Part shown: one piece after another, positions 50,750 to 60,668 of the stretch
Layout of the letters: the number at the start of each line of letters is the position of its first letter
How positions within the stretch are numbered: the first letter of the stretch is position 1
Source of the DNA: Paenibacillus sp. CF384
Lineage (GTDB): Bacteria; Bacillota; Bacilli; Paenibacillales; Paenibacillaceae
Direction of reading: 5' to 3'
Assembly: GCF_900106745.1 (NCBI RefSeq)
Contig: NZ_FNNV01000001.1
Location: 62,001-126,000, forward strand
DNA length: 64,000 bases
Translations under genes and position numbers: made by a program
The notes under the pieces: model-generated
What the model saw: the letters and a program-made list of their open reading frames with translations, nothing else
Databases searched by the model: none
What the model was told of the DNA's origin: nothing

Positions 50750-52556
50750 TCGGAACAAAAGGGTTTCGCTCGCGAATCAATTGGTTCTTTCATTTCTTGT
50801 TATCTTCCTCATCATCTTCTCCCTTAGTTCGCTCTTCGCCTATTTGAGAATTCTGGCTATATTGAAGAATAACGCCAAAGAGACTACGCTGCGGCAGTTT
50901 AAGCAATACGATTATAACCTCACGTCCTTTGCGAGCGAAGTGGATCAATTATCCCGGATGCTCGTCCTCGATTCCGAGTTGTACGATTTGATTAATTACA
51001 AGAGCAAGTCCGAATTGGACCGAGCCCTTCAGGTCGGACTCGCATTTCGCAATTTCACGCAAAATCTTACGGACTATAAATATATCAAAGAAATCAGCTT
51101 CTTCGGGGATGACGGCTTCGCCATCCGAACGACCGCACAAAGCAATGAAATCCTTGTCGATCCTAAGGATAAGGTTAACGAGTTCTATCGATCCCAAATC
51201 TACGAGCAGGCGGTATCCGGTGCACAGAAGCTTGTTTGGTTAGGAGGCTTTACGGACAAGAATTTCGAGATAACGGAAGGACTTACTGCGACTCCAGAAG
51301 CTGCAAAGCCCGTTGCTTATATCTCTGCGGCTCGCAGCTTCTTCTCGAATAATGAAGCTGGAACACTGGTCATCAACTTGGACATGAAGTATTTCACCGA
51401 TATTTATAATCATGCGAATGACATCAGCAGCAACGAGCTCTATCTAGTCGACGATAGGGGGAGAATCGTATCCAATAGCAACGAAGCGAGTATAGGCGAA
51501 TCGGGGATGGCTCCCCTACAAACGAACGCATCCGCGGCCAGCGGAAATAAATTTTCCAGCGAAGAACGAAGCGGCAAGCAAATCATGTCGTACCGAATCG
51601 ATAGCTTAGGTTGGGAATTAGTCAATGAGATACCGGTAAGCGTTTTCACGAGTGATGCGCTTACTTTACGAACAATCGTACTGACGATGTTCGTTTTCAG
51701 TTTGGCATCGGCGGCCGTTATTTCGAGATTCTGGATCCTCAAGGTCACGAAGCCGCTCAACAGCTTGACCAATGTCGTCCGCAAGATGGGACAAGGGAAT
51801 TTGGGACTTACGCTGGATGTAGAGATGAGGAACGAACTCGGAATCTTGATCACGCAATTCAACAAAATGTCGAAGAACATATTTGATTTGATGGAGCAGA
51901 AGGAGACCATTCAGGAAGAGAAACGGATGATCGAGATCGGAGCGCTGCAATCCCAGATCAATCCCCATTTCTTCTATAACTCTCTGAATACGATCAAATG
52001 GATGGCCATCATGGCCAAAGCAGACAATATCGTGGAGAGCATAACGACCTTGGGCGATTACTTGCAGCCGATGTTCAGCAAAGGCATGTACTGCACCATT
52101 CAAGAGGAAATCGATTATATCGAAAACTATACCAAGATTATGAACTATCGTATGGCTGGCGGAATTAAAGTCGAGCACCACGTTCCCGTTGAAATACGGG
52201 AATGCCAGATCCTTCGTTTCCTGCTGCAGCCTCTGGTCGAGAACGCGATTACACATGGGTTAAAGAATCGAAGCGGCGGTATCATCGAAATAACGGCGGA
52301 AGAGCGCGGTAGCGAAATTGTATGGAGCATCCGGGATAACGGGGAGGGCATGACCGAAGCCAGGCTTCAGGAAGTGAGGAGATCACTCGTCAATTGGGAT
52401 GGTGAAGATCGGAACGAGCAGAAAGGAATCGGGTTGTATAACACGAACCGCAGGCTGCAGCTTCACTTCGGCGATCATTATAGGATTCATATCGAAAGCA
52501 GACCGCATGAGGGGACCGAATTGAAGTTTGCCATCCCAAAAGTCCAAAAACCGTAA
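50736..52556 (+). CDS. YesM-type sensor histidine kinase, locus B
   Basis: 606 residues. TM1 is at about 12-40, a Cache-like extracytoplasmic sensor follows, TM2 is at about 309-335, then HAMP. The phospho-acceptor H411 lies in QINPHFFYN (locus A has HFLYN), followed by the HATPase with RDNGEGM and GIGLYNTNRRL. It overlaps the regulator gene by 14 bp. Probably senses the locus B glycan product. Confidence 0.93.
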   Translation: MAIYNRNKRVSLANQLVLSFLVIFLIIFSLSSLFAYLRILAILKNNAKETTLRQFKQYDYNLTSFASEVDQLSRMLVLDSELYDLINYKSKSELDRALQVGLAFRNFTQNLTDYKYIKEISFFGDDGFAIRTTAQSNEILVDPKDKVNEFYRSQIYEQAVSGAQKLVWLGGFTDKNFEITEGLTATPEAAKPVAYISAARSFFSNNEAGTLVINLDMKYFTDIYNHANDISSNELYLVDDRGRIVSNSNEASIGESGMAPLQTNASAASGNKFSSEERSGKQIMSYRIDSLGWELVNEIPVSVFTSDALTLRTIVLTMFVFSLASAAVISRFWILKVTKPLNSLTNVVRKMGQGNLGLTLDVEMRNELGILITQFNKMSKNIFDLMEQKETIQEEKRMIEIGALQSQINPHFFYNSLNTIKWMAIMAKADNIVESITTLGDYLQPMFSKGMYCTIQEEIDYIENYTKIMNYRMAGGIKVEHHVPVEIRECQILRFLLQPLVENAITHGLKNRSGGIIEITAEERGSEIVWSIRDNGEGMTEARLQEVRRSLVNWDGEDRNEQKGIGLYNTNRRLQLHFGDHYRIHIESRPHEGTELKFAIPKVQKP

Positions 52557-52637
52557 GAAAAGTACAATTTTTATCGGAAGCATGCGTCATACTTTTGGCG
52601 AAGCTCCGGATTGTTCTAGATTTCGCCGAAATGTCCA

Positions 52638-52666
52638 TGTTTTTCGGATCGTCCCTTTTCTATAAT
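52638..52666 (+). promoter_or_regulatory. Promoter upstream of the locus B importer
   Basis: TATAAT at 52661-52666 with a poor -35 (TGTTTT, 17-bp spacing), as expected of an activator-dependent promoter. The inverted repeat CCGAAA...TTTTCGG (52626-52647) overlaps the -35 and is a possible YesN-type site. Confidence 0.5.
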
Positions 52667-52707
52667 GAGTCCATAGACCAAATCTATGAGGCAAGGAGAA
52701 ATATCCA

Positions 52708-53610
52708 ATGACCTTTAAGAGAAATAGAACGGGATGGAGATATTTCTTAATCGCCATGCCATTCATGATTTACGTCGTCGCTTTCTACTTCGTCCCGTTA
52801 TTCGGTTGGATTTATTCCTTCTATAACTATAATCCGGCGCTCAGCTTCTCGCAGCTGCCATACGTAGGCTTGGATAACTTTCTTAAAATCTACAACGAAT
52901 GGAGCGAGATCTATCGGGTTCTCAAAAACACGTTAGCGATGAGTTTTCTTTCGATCTTGGTTACGCCGCTGCCTCTGATAGCAGCCATCATGCTAAACGA
53001 AGTCAAACATGGTAAATACAAGCGATTTATTCAGACCGTAACTACGCTGCCGAATTTCATTAGCTGGATTGTCGTATTCGCGTTAACGTTCGCGGTCTTC
53101 TCGAACGAAGGACTGTATTATACCTTATTGCGAAATTTGCATCTCGACGTACCTGTTATAGGAATTATGGGCAATAATGGCGCGACATGGTTCTTCCAGT
53201 TGGGGCTTTCGGTGTGGAAAAGTATAGGATGGACCATGATCATCTATATTGCAGCCATAGCGGGTATCGACAACGAACAATACGAAGCGGCCCGTATTGA
53301 CGGCGCGGGGAAATTCGGATTAATGCGCCATATCACGATTCCGGGGCTGGCTCCAACCTTCTTCGTCCTCCTACTGCTGCAAATCAGCAATTTGCTGAAT
53401 AATGGATTTGATCAATATTTCGTTTTTTATAACTCGCTCGTCGCGGATAAGATCGAAGTTCTGGACTTCTATATCTACAAAGTAGGCTGGCTGATCAGCG
53501 ATTACTCTTACGCTACCGTGCTAGGAATGGTGAAGTCACTGCTGGGTATCGCGCTGTTGTTCGCGGTCAATTATCTCTCCAAGAAAACGAAGGGAGAGTC
53601 GATCCTATGA
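52708..53610 (+). CDS. ABC sugar permease, LplB type, locus B
   Basis: 300 residues, six helices, EAA loop EAARIDGAGKFGLMRHITIP. AAGGAG before the ATG. Its end overlaps the next permease by ATGA. No ATPase in the operon; a shared MsmX-type ATPase elsewhere is expected. Confidence 0.93.
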   Translation: MTFKRNRTGWRYFLIAMPFMIYVVAFYFVPLFGWIYSFYNYNPALSFSQLPYVGLDNFLKIYNEWSEIYRVLKNTLAMSFLSILVTPLPLIAAIMLNEVKHGKYKRFIQTVTTLPNFISWIVVFALTFAVFSNEGLYYTLLRNLHLDVPVIGIMGNNGATWFFQLGLSVWKSIGWTMIIYIAAIAGIDNEQYEAARIDGAGKFGLMRHITIPGLAPTFFVLLLLQISNLLNNGFDQYFVFYNSLVADKIEVLDFYIYKVGWLISDYSYATVLGMVKSLLGIALLFAVNYLSKKTKGESIL

Positions 53611-54506
53611 TTAGAAATCAACAGAGCTCCTTTGCGGAACGATTATTCGATTGGTTCAACTACATATTCATGGCTTTGTTTTCCTTCGTTTGCATCTATC
53701 CGTTCTATTACGTTCTGATATACTCGATCAGCGATCCGAGACTTGCATCCAAGGGCATCTATTTCTTTCCTGCTGATTTCGATATTGACAGTTATATCAA
53801 GGTACTTAGCCTGAATACGATTCCGCATGCCTTCCTGGTCTCCGTGGAGAAGACGGTTATCTTCACCGTCTTGTGCGTCTACTTCTCGGCGATGTTTGCC
53901 TATCTCTTCACGAAACGCGTTATGCCCCTTCGCAAAACCATGTATCGCATCGTGATTTCATCGATGTATCTGAATTCGGGCTTGATCCCGTGGTACATTA
54001 CGATGAAAACATACGGATTGCGAGATTCCTTCCTACTCTATGTCCTGCCTGGAATCATTAACGCCTTCTATATCATTCTGATTAAAACCTATATTGAACA
54101 AATGCCCGCTTCGCTTGAAGAGTCAGCGGAAATCGATGGCGCAGGTTTTCTGACGATCTTCAATCGGATCATCTTCCCCTTGTCTAAACCAATAGTCGCG
54201 ACAGTTGCCGTCTACGCCTCTGTAGGCTGCTGGAATACATGGATCGATAATTACCTGCTCGTCGATAACGAGAAACTGCAGACAATTCAGGTCATCCTAT
54301 TCGCCTATTTGAACGAAGCACAAGGCATGGCGACGGATCTGACCACAATGGTGACGAACGCGAATTCAGGCCGTCAGCTCCAGCTTTCGCCGGAAACGAT
54401 CAAAATGAGCATCACCGTCATATCGGTGCTTCCGATCATTCTCGTCTACCCCTTCTTGCAGAAGAATTTCATCAAAGGCATCATGCTTGGAGCAGTAAAA
54501 GGTTGA
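53607..54506 (+). CDS. ABC sugar permease, YtcP/LplC type, locus B
   Basis: 299 residues, six helices, EAA loop ESAEIDGAGFLTIFNRIIFP, and the family ending PFLQKNFIKGIMLGAVKG. Translationally coupled to the preceding permease. Confidence 0.93.
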   Translation: MIRNQQSSFAERLFDWFNYIFMALFSFVCIYPFYYVLIYSISDPRLASKGIYFFPADFDIDSYIKVLSLNTIPHAFLVSVEKTVIFTVLCVYFSAMFAYLFTKRVMPLRKTMYRIVISSMYLNSGLIPWYITMKTYGLRDSFLLYVLPGIINAFYIILIKTYIEQMPASLEESAEIDGAGFLTIFNRIIFPLSKPIVATVAVYASVGCWNTWIDNYLLVDNEKLQTIQVILFAYLNEAQGMATDLTTMVTNANSGRQLQLSPETIKMSITVISVLPIILVYPFLQKNFIKGIMLGAVKG

Positions 54507-54580
54507 AGTAGATATGATGGTTTTTCTAGGGGACCATGTATCGATAGATGCACTCTTACGATGAAGAGGGAGGGTATTCC

Positions 54581-56437
54581 ATGTCAATCTTGCGAAAAAG
54601 AAAGAGTCTGATTGCGATCGTGCTTACTATGACGCTTCTGCTGGTATCGGCCTGTTCCGGTAACAAAGAAGAAAACAACACCTCATCGTCCACAACTACC
54701 GATTCCACCAATAAGGCAAATACGAACAATGGAACCGACTCTTCCAATGCTAACAACGCACCAGCTGCGAACGATGCCTCAAACACATCTACAAGCACAA
54801 CTACGGATTCGGATTATCCCGTCCTCCCCAGAGACCCGATCACTTTAAGAGTGTTTATCGGGGGAGCGGATACCGACAAGGGGATATGGAACACGACAAT
54901 CGCCCAGGAGATTCAGAAAAAGCTCGGCATCACGCTTGATTTCATCACCGGCGACGACGTGAAAGCAAAAACGATGATCGCCGGCGGCGACTTGCCTGAC
55001 GTCGTCATGACGGTCGGATCGGTTTCTGCATTGGTCAATTCCATGATTCAAGGCGGTCAGGTCATTCCACTGGACGACTTGATCGATAAATACGGTCCGA
55101 ACATTAAGAAGTACACGCCAGGCGCTCTGGAGATCATGAAGAAAGTGGCAAGCAATAACACGGATAAGGTGTATTTCCTGCCGGTTCGGGTGAGCAAAGC
55201 CAACGATGCGAGCATGGCCAAAGACGGTTTCGTCGGATTTTATACGAGATGGGATTTGTACAAAGGAATCGGCGCTCCGGTCATGAATAATGAAGACGAT
55301 TTTCTGAAGGTCAATAAAGACATGCAAGATAAGTATCCAACGACCAAGGACGGCAAGAAAACATATGCCTTCTCCGCATGGGGAGGAGAGCTGTTCCCTT
55401 ACATTATTTCGTACCCTCACGCGCTGGGATGGAGCAACTGGCTCTCGGATACCTCTTTGAATGCGACGACCGGCGATGTTTCATACAATTTCACCGAGAA
55501 AGACGGCGTGTTCTGGAAGGGCATCAAGTTCTTCAATAAGGCTTATCGCATGGGTATCTTCGATCCCGAGGGCATCACGCAGAAGATCGACCAGTATATC
55601 GCCAAGATCAACTCCGGTCAAGTGTTCAACTCCGCTGCTAGCTTTTGGATGGGCGGTAACGAATTAATAAAGAACACGGGCAACGATAACGCGCAATTGC
55701 TGCAATTACCTGGTCCGTTCCCTGGCTACCTGTATTTGTATCCGATCGAGAATCCGGGCGGCAATAGTTTATCGCCTGCCCATGCGATTACGAAAACCAA
55801 TAAATACCCTGAACGCACAATGGAATTGTTTAATTTCTTAAGTGGAACGGAAGGCGGGAGGCTGCTGTATACCGGTGTCAAAGGCGTCGATTGGGACGTC
55901 GTGGACGGGAAACCGAAGCTGATCGGCAAGATGGCGAATCCTTCTGATCCGGGCTACTCCGACTATCTGAAGAGCGTAGGAACGGTGAAGCTGAATCGGT
56001 TGGCCGGCCTGATCGAGAGCTACCCGGCCGAAGACGGATATCCGCTTGACTTGAAAATCAACATCGATCCGGCAACCGTTACGAAAGCCGAGAAGGAACT
56101 TGCCCAGCAGTTCGGAGCTGATTTGTATCCGGGACAGGTGTACGACAAGCTGGTGAAAGAGGGCAAAGGCATCGTGAACACGACCTACTTCCCGTTCACC
56201 GCGTTCGTCAAGCAGCCTTCCGAAGCAACGGCGCAAACGCTCGTCAAGGCGGAACAATATTTCATGGCGAACGTCGCGAAATATATTATGGCCAAGGACG
56301 ATGGAGCCTTCGATGCCGCGCAGCAGAAAGCCATCGATGATTTCAACGCGATGGGCGTGGACAAAGCGTATGCCGAGTTCCGCCAGCTGATCGAAGACGC
56401 GAAAGAATTTGCGAAAACGATCAAATTGGACCAATAA
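54581..56437 (+). CDS. Sugar ABC transporter substrate-binding lipoprotein, locus B
   Basis: 618 residues from the ATG at 54581 (GAGGGAGGG, about 6-nt spacing). Lipobox LVSAC (C25), then an N/T/S-rich linker of about 50 residues and a family 1 solute-binding fold of the large LplA type. Here the binding protein follows the permeases, whereas in locus A it precedes them. An imperfect terminator after it may reduce transcription into the enzyme genes. Confidence 0.92.
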   Translation: MSILRKRKSLIAIVLTMTLLLVSACSGNKEENNTSSSTTTDSTNKANTNNGTDSSNANNAPAANDASNTSTSTTTDSDYPVLPRDPITLRVFIGGADTDKGIWNTTIAQEIQKKLGITLDFITGDDVKAKTMIAGGDLPDVVMTVGSVSALVNSMIQGGQVIPLDDLIDKYGPNIKKYTPGALEIMKKVASNNTDKVYFLPVRVSKANDASMAKDGFVGFYTRWDLYKGIGAPVMNNEDDFLKVNKDMQDKYPTTKDGKKTYAFSAWGGELFPYIISYPHALGWSNWLSDTSLNATTGDVSYNFTEKDGVFWKGIKFFNKAYRMGIFDPEGITQKIDQYIAKINSGQVFNSAASFWMGGNELIKNTGNDNAQLLQLPGPFPGYLYLYPIENPGGNSLSPAHAITKTNKYPERTMELFNFLSGTEGGRLLYTGVKGVDWDVVDGKPKLIGKMANPSDPGYSDYLKSVGTVKLNRLAGLIESYPAEDGYPLDLKINIDPATVTKAEKELAQQFGADLYPGQVYDKLVKEGKGIVNTTYFPFTAFVKQPSEATAQTLVKAEQYFMANVAKYIMAKDDGAFDAAQQKAIDDFNAMGVDKAYAEFRQLIEDAKEFAKTIKLDQ

Positions 56438-56457
56438 TCGAACCGGTTATCTTGAAG

Positions 56458-56487
56458 AGGGACTGCCTTATAGAGGGTCCCTTTTCT
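56458..56487 (+). terminator. Attenuating hairpin before the locus B enzyme genes
   Basis: AGGGAC/GTCCCT stem with a 13-nt loop, then TTTTCT. Short stem, so read-through is likely. Confidence 0.6.
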
Positions 56488-56510
56488 AGTAAAGAGAAGG
56501 TGGCTGCCAG

Positions 56511-58499
56511 ATGAAATTGTCGTTTCGCATCGGTGTTTCCCGTTATGAAAGAGAAGATCAGTTTCAAGAGCTGCTAACCTTCTTGCTGCGGCATCGAAAT
56601 TGCGTGGATGAGCTGACCTTGTTTACGGAGTATTGGCATTACGGGTATTACCCGTTGGGCGAATTCGCTAAGCGATGCGACATTCTGAAGAACCGTATGG
56701 AACGCCTTCGTTTCCATGGCTTCCGAAATGTAGGCATGAATATGCTTAGCACGCTTGGCCATATGCCCGAAGCCTGGGATTGGCTGCCCGAACTGCCACA
56801 TCAAGGTGCGGTCGGGTGGGACGGGAAGGTCTCCACGTGCTCCTTCTGTCCGAATTCCGCGGAGTTCCGCACGTATATTGGCCATAAATATACGATGGCC
56901 GCTTTGGCGCAACCGGCGTTTATTTGGCTTGACGATGACCTGCGCATGTTCGGAATCGGGGTGGACTATGCCTGCTTCTGCGATACGTGCATCGGGATCT
57001 ATAACGATGGACATCAGACCGCATATACGAGAGAAGAGCTAGTAGGCGTATTAAATTCCCCGGAAGGCAAGACGCACAGGGAACATTGGGTCCAGCAAAA
57101 TATCGCTACCATCGAAAGTTTACTCCAACATATCGCGGAAACCGTTCGTAAGGTAGATCCACGAATCGAGCTCGGGTTAATGACGGTCAGCCTTAATATC
57201 TCTACTTATACAGGCGCTGATTACGAGAAGTGGTTCTCGGCGCTACGTTCCACGAAGGGCAGACCGGGAGGCGGATTCTTCGATGACGCGAAGCCGTTCG
57301 GATTAATCCGCAAGGCTCACGAAGTCAATCGCCAAATCGCGCATTATCCCGAGGCAGTGAAGGACATTCAATACGAGTTGGAAAACTTCCCCTATCACCG
57401 GCTGTCCAAGTCCGTACATATCGCGATGCTGGAATGCACGGTTTCCATCGCTTCCGGTACCAATGGCGTCGCTTTTAACGCGTTGAAGGGTGAAGAGGGT
57501 TCGCTTGCGGAATTCCACGAGATCATGGACGCGATCGAAGCGAATAAACCGTTATGGACAGCGATGGATCGAATCGCCGGAAACTATGTAAATGCAGGGC
57601 TGTACCCGGCATTGTCTCCCTTATACGAGGCTCGCCGAAACGTCAATAGCGGAGGTTGGTTCGAGCCTATTTCCGTCGATAATGCGCCGAACGTATATGT
57701 GCTTAGCGAGATCGGCATTCCGCTCAGCATGGACGGAGATCGGTCTTGCACGACCGTTCTGAGCGGCACGATGGCGGAGGGCTATACGACCGAGGAATTA
57801 CTGGCGATGCTGAGCCGCGGCGTGTTGATGGACGGTAAAACCGTGGAAATTCTGACCGCGCAAGGTTTAGGAGACTATTGCGGCGTAGCTATCGACAGGA
57901 AGTACGACAACGGGGTTTATGAACGATTTTCCTCCGATCCAATGAATAACGGGTTTGCTTACGACAATAGGGATGCCCGCAATTCATTGAGCAAGGAACA
58001 AGGGTATGTGCTTAAACCGCTCTACGACGAAGTAAGAGTTCTCAGCCGTTTAATCAGCTATACAAACGAAGATGTTGGGCCGACATCGACGATCTACGAG
58101 AATGCACTGGGAGGCAGAGTCGCCGTTCAAGGATACGTTCCTTGGCAATTGATCCACTCCGGGGTCAAACGAACGCAGCTCTTGCGGATTTGCGATTGGC
58201 TATGGAATGAGAGGCTCCCCGTTGTTATCGATCGCTGTCTAAAGGTCGTTCCTTTCTTCAAACAAGCGGAGGATGGAAGCGGTTGGCTTCTTCTGCTGTT
58301 GAACGGATCTTTCGACGAAACAGGTTCCTTCGAAACGAAGCTGCGAATCGGAGATGCCAAGGGAGTTATCTATGAACTATTAGCGGACGGAAGCAGCGTT
58401 CCTGTGGCAGGCGCGGCATTCGAGAGCTCCAAAGGCGAAGTTGTTCTGAAGCCGGACAATATTGGGAGCTGGAAATTCAGAATATTCTATCAAATGTAA
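56511..58499 (+). CDS. Unrecognised 662-residue protein, possible TIM-barrel glycosidase
   Basis: Cytoplasmic (no signal). The N-terminal 400 residues look like an (alpha/beta)8 barrel: strand-like VDELTLFTEYWHYGY, NVGMNMLSTLGH, FIWLDDDLRMFG, IELGLMTVS, YELENFPYHR, TNGVAFNALKG. The acidic clusters (WLDDD around residue 144; YELENF around 286) could be catalytic. A CxxC pair (YACFCDTC, around 158-163) and another in STCSFCPN (around 108-113) might bind a metal, as in some GH42-like enzymes. About 200 beta-rich residues follow (LSEIGIPLSMDGD to the end), with a GH42-like C-terminal look. I cannot place it in a family. It sits tightly before a GH36 alpha-galactosidase. Confidence 0.6.
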   Translation: MKLSFRIGVSRYEREDQFQELLTFLLRHRNCVDELTLFTEYWHYGYYPLGEFAKRCDILKNRMERLRFHGFRNVGMNMLSTLGHMPEAWDWLPELPHQGAVGWDGKVSTCSFCPNSAEFRTYIGHKYTMAALAQPAFIWLDDDLRMFGIGVDYACFCDTCIGIYNDGHQTAYTREELVGVLNSPEGKTHREHWVQQNIATIESLLQHIAETVRKVDPRIELGLMTVSLNISTYTGADYEKWFSALRSTKGRPGGGFFDDAKPFGLIRKAHEVNRQIAHYPEAVKDIQYELENFPYHRLSKSVHIAMLECTVSIASGTNGVAFNALKGEEGSLAEFHEIMDAIEANKPLWTAMDRIAGNYVNAGLYPALSPLYEARRNVNSGGWFEPISVDNAPNVYVLSEIGIPLSMDGDRSCTTVLSGTMAEGYTTEELLAMLSRGVLMDGKTVEILTAQGLGDYCGVAIDRKYDNGVYERFSSDPMNNGFAYDNRDARNSLSKEQGYVLKPLYDEVRVLSRLISYTNEDVGPTSTIYENALGGRVAVQGYVPWQLIHSGVKRTQLLRICDWLWNERLPVVIDRCLKVVPFFKQAEDGSGWLLLLLNGSFDETGSFETKLRIGDAKGVIYELLADGSSVPVAGAAFESSKGEVVLKPDNIGSWKFRIFYQM

Positions 58500-58516
58500 G
58501 AGGGGAGATGTCGACA

Positions 58517-60652
58517 TTGCCTGTTCAATCGAACGTCATATTCGCGGATCTAGCGAAGAAACGCTTCCAGTACGTATCGGATCTCTCCATTTATACGGAG
58601 ACGCTCGTAGACGGCAGGCTGCTCGTAGCAGGGTTTCAGGATAACGGCATTACCATCTATGAGTTAAGCGATTTGTTGGATAAGCCGTCGTTCGATCTCA
58701 TCATAGACGGTGAGTCTCTCTATTTCGGTTGGGAGTTTGCAGACTTCGTCTCTATGGAGGACGACATAGGAAACGTACATGGAACGTTAACGCTGACAAA
58801 TACGATAAAACCGATCGCACTGAAAATCACCACGAGCTGCTGCGGATTCGGTTTTTTCAAACGGGCCATCGAAATCACGAATCTCTCGGAAGAAGCGACG
58901 ATTGGACTTACGAGCATGACCCCTATGAAGGGCTGCATTTGGAACATCACGGACAATCTGGCCGATAATTTGAGAGATGCTTCGGTTAGTCCCTACTCCG
59001 TCGGGCGTTTCAAAGATTTGTACTGGTCGCACGAAGGGAACTTTGATTGGCAGGATATTCCCGTCAACACCGGCGTTTTCTTCCAGTCGACGTTCGGCAT
59101 GAGCGGGCATAGCAGCCCGTTCTTCGTCCTGCGCAACAATATGAACGGCGGCTACTTCGTGTGCCAGATGGGCTGGTCGGCCAACTGGAAAACGGCTTTC
59201 TTCGCAGATTACTTCAACGATGGGCGGCTGCCCATGAAAGTGAATTTGAATTTCGAGATTATGCCTGTTACGCCTGCTCCTGCCAGACTCATTGCACCAG
59301 GGGAAACGCTTCATGCGCCTGTCGTGCATTTCGGCATGAGCCATGCGGATTTGGATACGGCGATTCAGGGCTTGCATGCGCATCTTCGAAAGTCGGTCCT
59401 GCGGAAAGTCGGCGACGGTTTGCAGCCGGTTATCTATAATCAGTCAGGCTATATGCAGCCGGGATATAAACAGCCGAAGATGAGCGAGGAAGGGCTGAAG
59501 CGGGAAGCGGATATCGCGGCGGCATTAGGCGCGGAGCTCCTGATGGTTGATGCAGGCTGGTACGGCGAGAACGGCCAAGAGGGCACGGATTGGGGAAATA
59601 CGACGGGAGATTGGTATCCCGCGGACGGCCTGCCGAATGATCTGTTCCCAGTCTTCGATTATGCGCGATCTATTGGCTTGAAGGTCGGATTGTGGGTCGA
59701 AGTGGAAACTGCGGGCTCTAAATCGAAGCTTGCCGAAGCGCATCCGGACTGGTTCCTTCATAAGTACGGCAGCAAGTTCGATCGTGTCCTCGATTTGGCG
59801 AAACCGCAGGTCAGAGCCTTTGTGGAATCAGAAATCATCCGGCTCGTGGAGACATACAAGTTGGATATGTTCCGCCTGGATTACAATTCAAGCTCTAACG
59901 ACGGCGGCTTTAATGTCGAGGACGGCCGGCACGAGAATACGCATTGGAAGCATGTGGAAGCCATTTACGATATTTTCGAGCGCGTGGGCAAAAGGTTCCC
60001 GAACCTGCAGCTGGAGAATTGCGCTAGCGGGGGAGGGCGGACGGATGTCGGCATCGTCAGTCGGTTCACGACAACCTGGGTTTCCGATTGGTTTAAGATG
60101 CCGCGCACGGTTCGCATTCTGAACGGCATGAGTATGGCGCTGCCGCCCGAGTATGTGAACCGATCGACGGGAATCGAAAGCGCGTATGCCGGCAATTTGG
60201 ATACCCAAATGCATGTAATTATCATGGGACATCCGACGTTGTTCGGGATTACGCCCTCCTTGGAGCAAGCGAATCCGGCCATTATGGATACGACCCGGAA
60301 GTATATCGAAATCTACAAATCATTTATTCGGACGTTTCATCGAACGGCGAAAGTGTATCATCATACCCCGGTCATCCCCGGAGCCGACGGCAGCGGTTGG
60401 GCAGCGCTTGAGTATGTATCGGAAGACAGGAAGAAAGCCGTCGTAGCGGTTTTTCGGCTCATGAACACGGAGGATAACGTCTATACCTTGAAGTTCAGAG
60501 GTCTGAATAAGAAGGTGAGCTACCGCGTGGTCGTAGAACCGGAAGGAACCGAATTCTCGCTCCAAGGCTATGCTTTGTCGAGGGATGGGCTCGAAATCAG
60601 AATGGATACAGCTTTAACCTCGCAGCTGATCATGCTGACGGAAACGGATTAA
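58517..60652 (+). CDS. GH36 alpha-galactosidase
   Basis: About 711 residues. The ATG at 58508 directly abuts AGGGGAG; the TTG at 58517 has 9-nt spacing and is preferred, though either is possible. Numbering from the ATG, the N-terminal beta-supersandwich (1-about 300) precedes a TIM barrel with MVDAGWYG, GLKVGLWVE, nucleophile D458 in FRLDYN, NCASGGGR, and acid/base D527 in TTWVSDWF: the full GH36 set. Releases alpha-linked galactose from oligosaccharides in the cytoplasm (no signal peptide). The next gene begins 16 bp after its stop. Confidence 0.92.
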   Translation: MPVQSNVIFADLAKKRFQYVSDLSIYTETLVDGRLLVAGFQDNGITIYELSDLLDKPSFDLIIDGESLYFGWEFADFVSMEDDIGNVHGTLTLTNTIKPIALKITTSCCGFGFFKRAIEITNLSEEATIGLTSMTPMKGCIWNITDNLADNLRDASVSPYSVGRFKDLYWSHEGNFDWQDIPVNTGVFFQSTFGMSGHSSPFFVLRNNMNGGYFVCQMGWSANWKTAFFADYFNDGRLPMKVNLNFEIMPVTPAPARLIAPGETLHAPVVHFGMSHADLDTAIQGLHAHLRKSVLRKVGDGLQPVIYNQSGYMQPGYKQPKMSEEGLKREADIAAALGAELLMVDAGWYGENGQEGTDWGNTTGDWYPADGLPNDLFPVFDYARSIGLKVGLWVEVETAGSKSKLAEAHPDWFLHKYGSKFDRVLDLAKPQVRAFVESEIIRLVETYKLDMFRLDYNSSSNDGGFNVEDGRHENTHWKHVEAIYDIFERVGKRFPNLQLENCASGGGRTDVGIVSRFTTTWVSDWFKMPRTVRILNGMSMALPPEYVNRSTGIESAYAGNLDTQMHVIIMGHPTLFGITPSLEQANPAIMDTTRKYIEIYKSFIRTFHRTAKVYHHTPVIPGADGSGWAALEYVSEDRKKAVVAVFRLMNTEDNVYTLKFRGLNKKVSYRVVVEPEGTEFSLQGYALSRDGLEIRMDTALTSQLIMLTETD

Positions 60653-60668
60653 GTCGGGAGGATTGACG

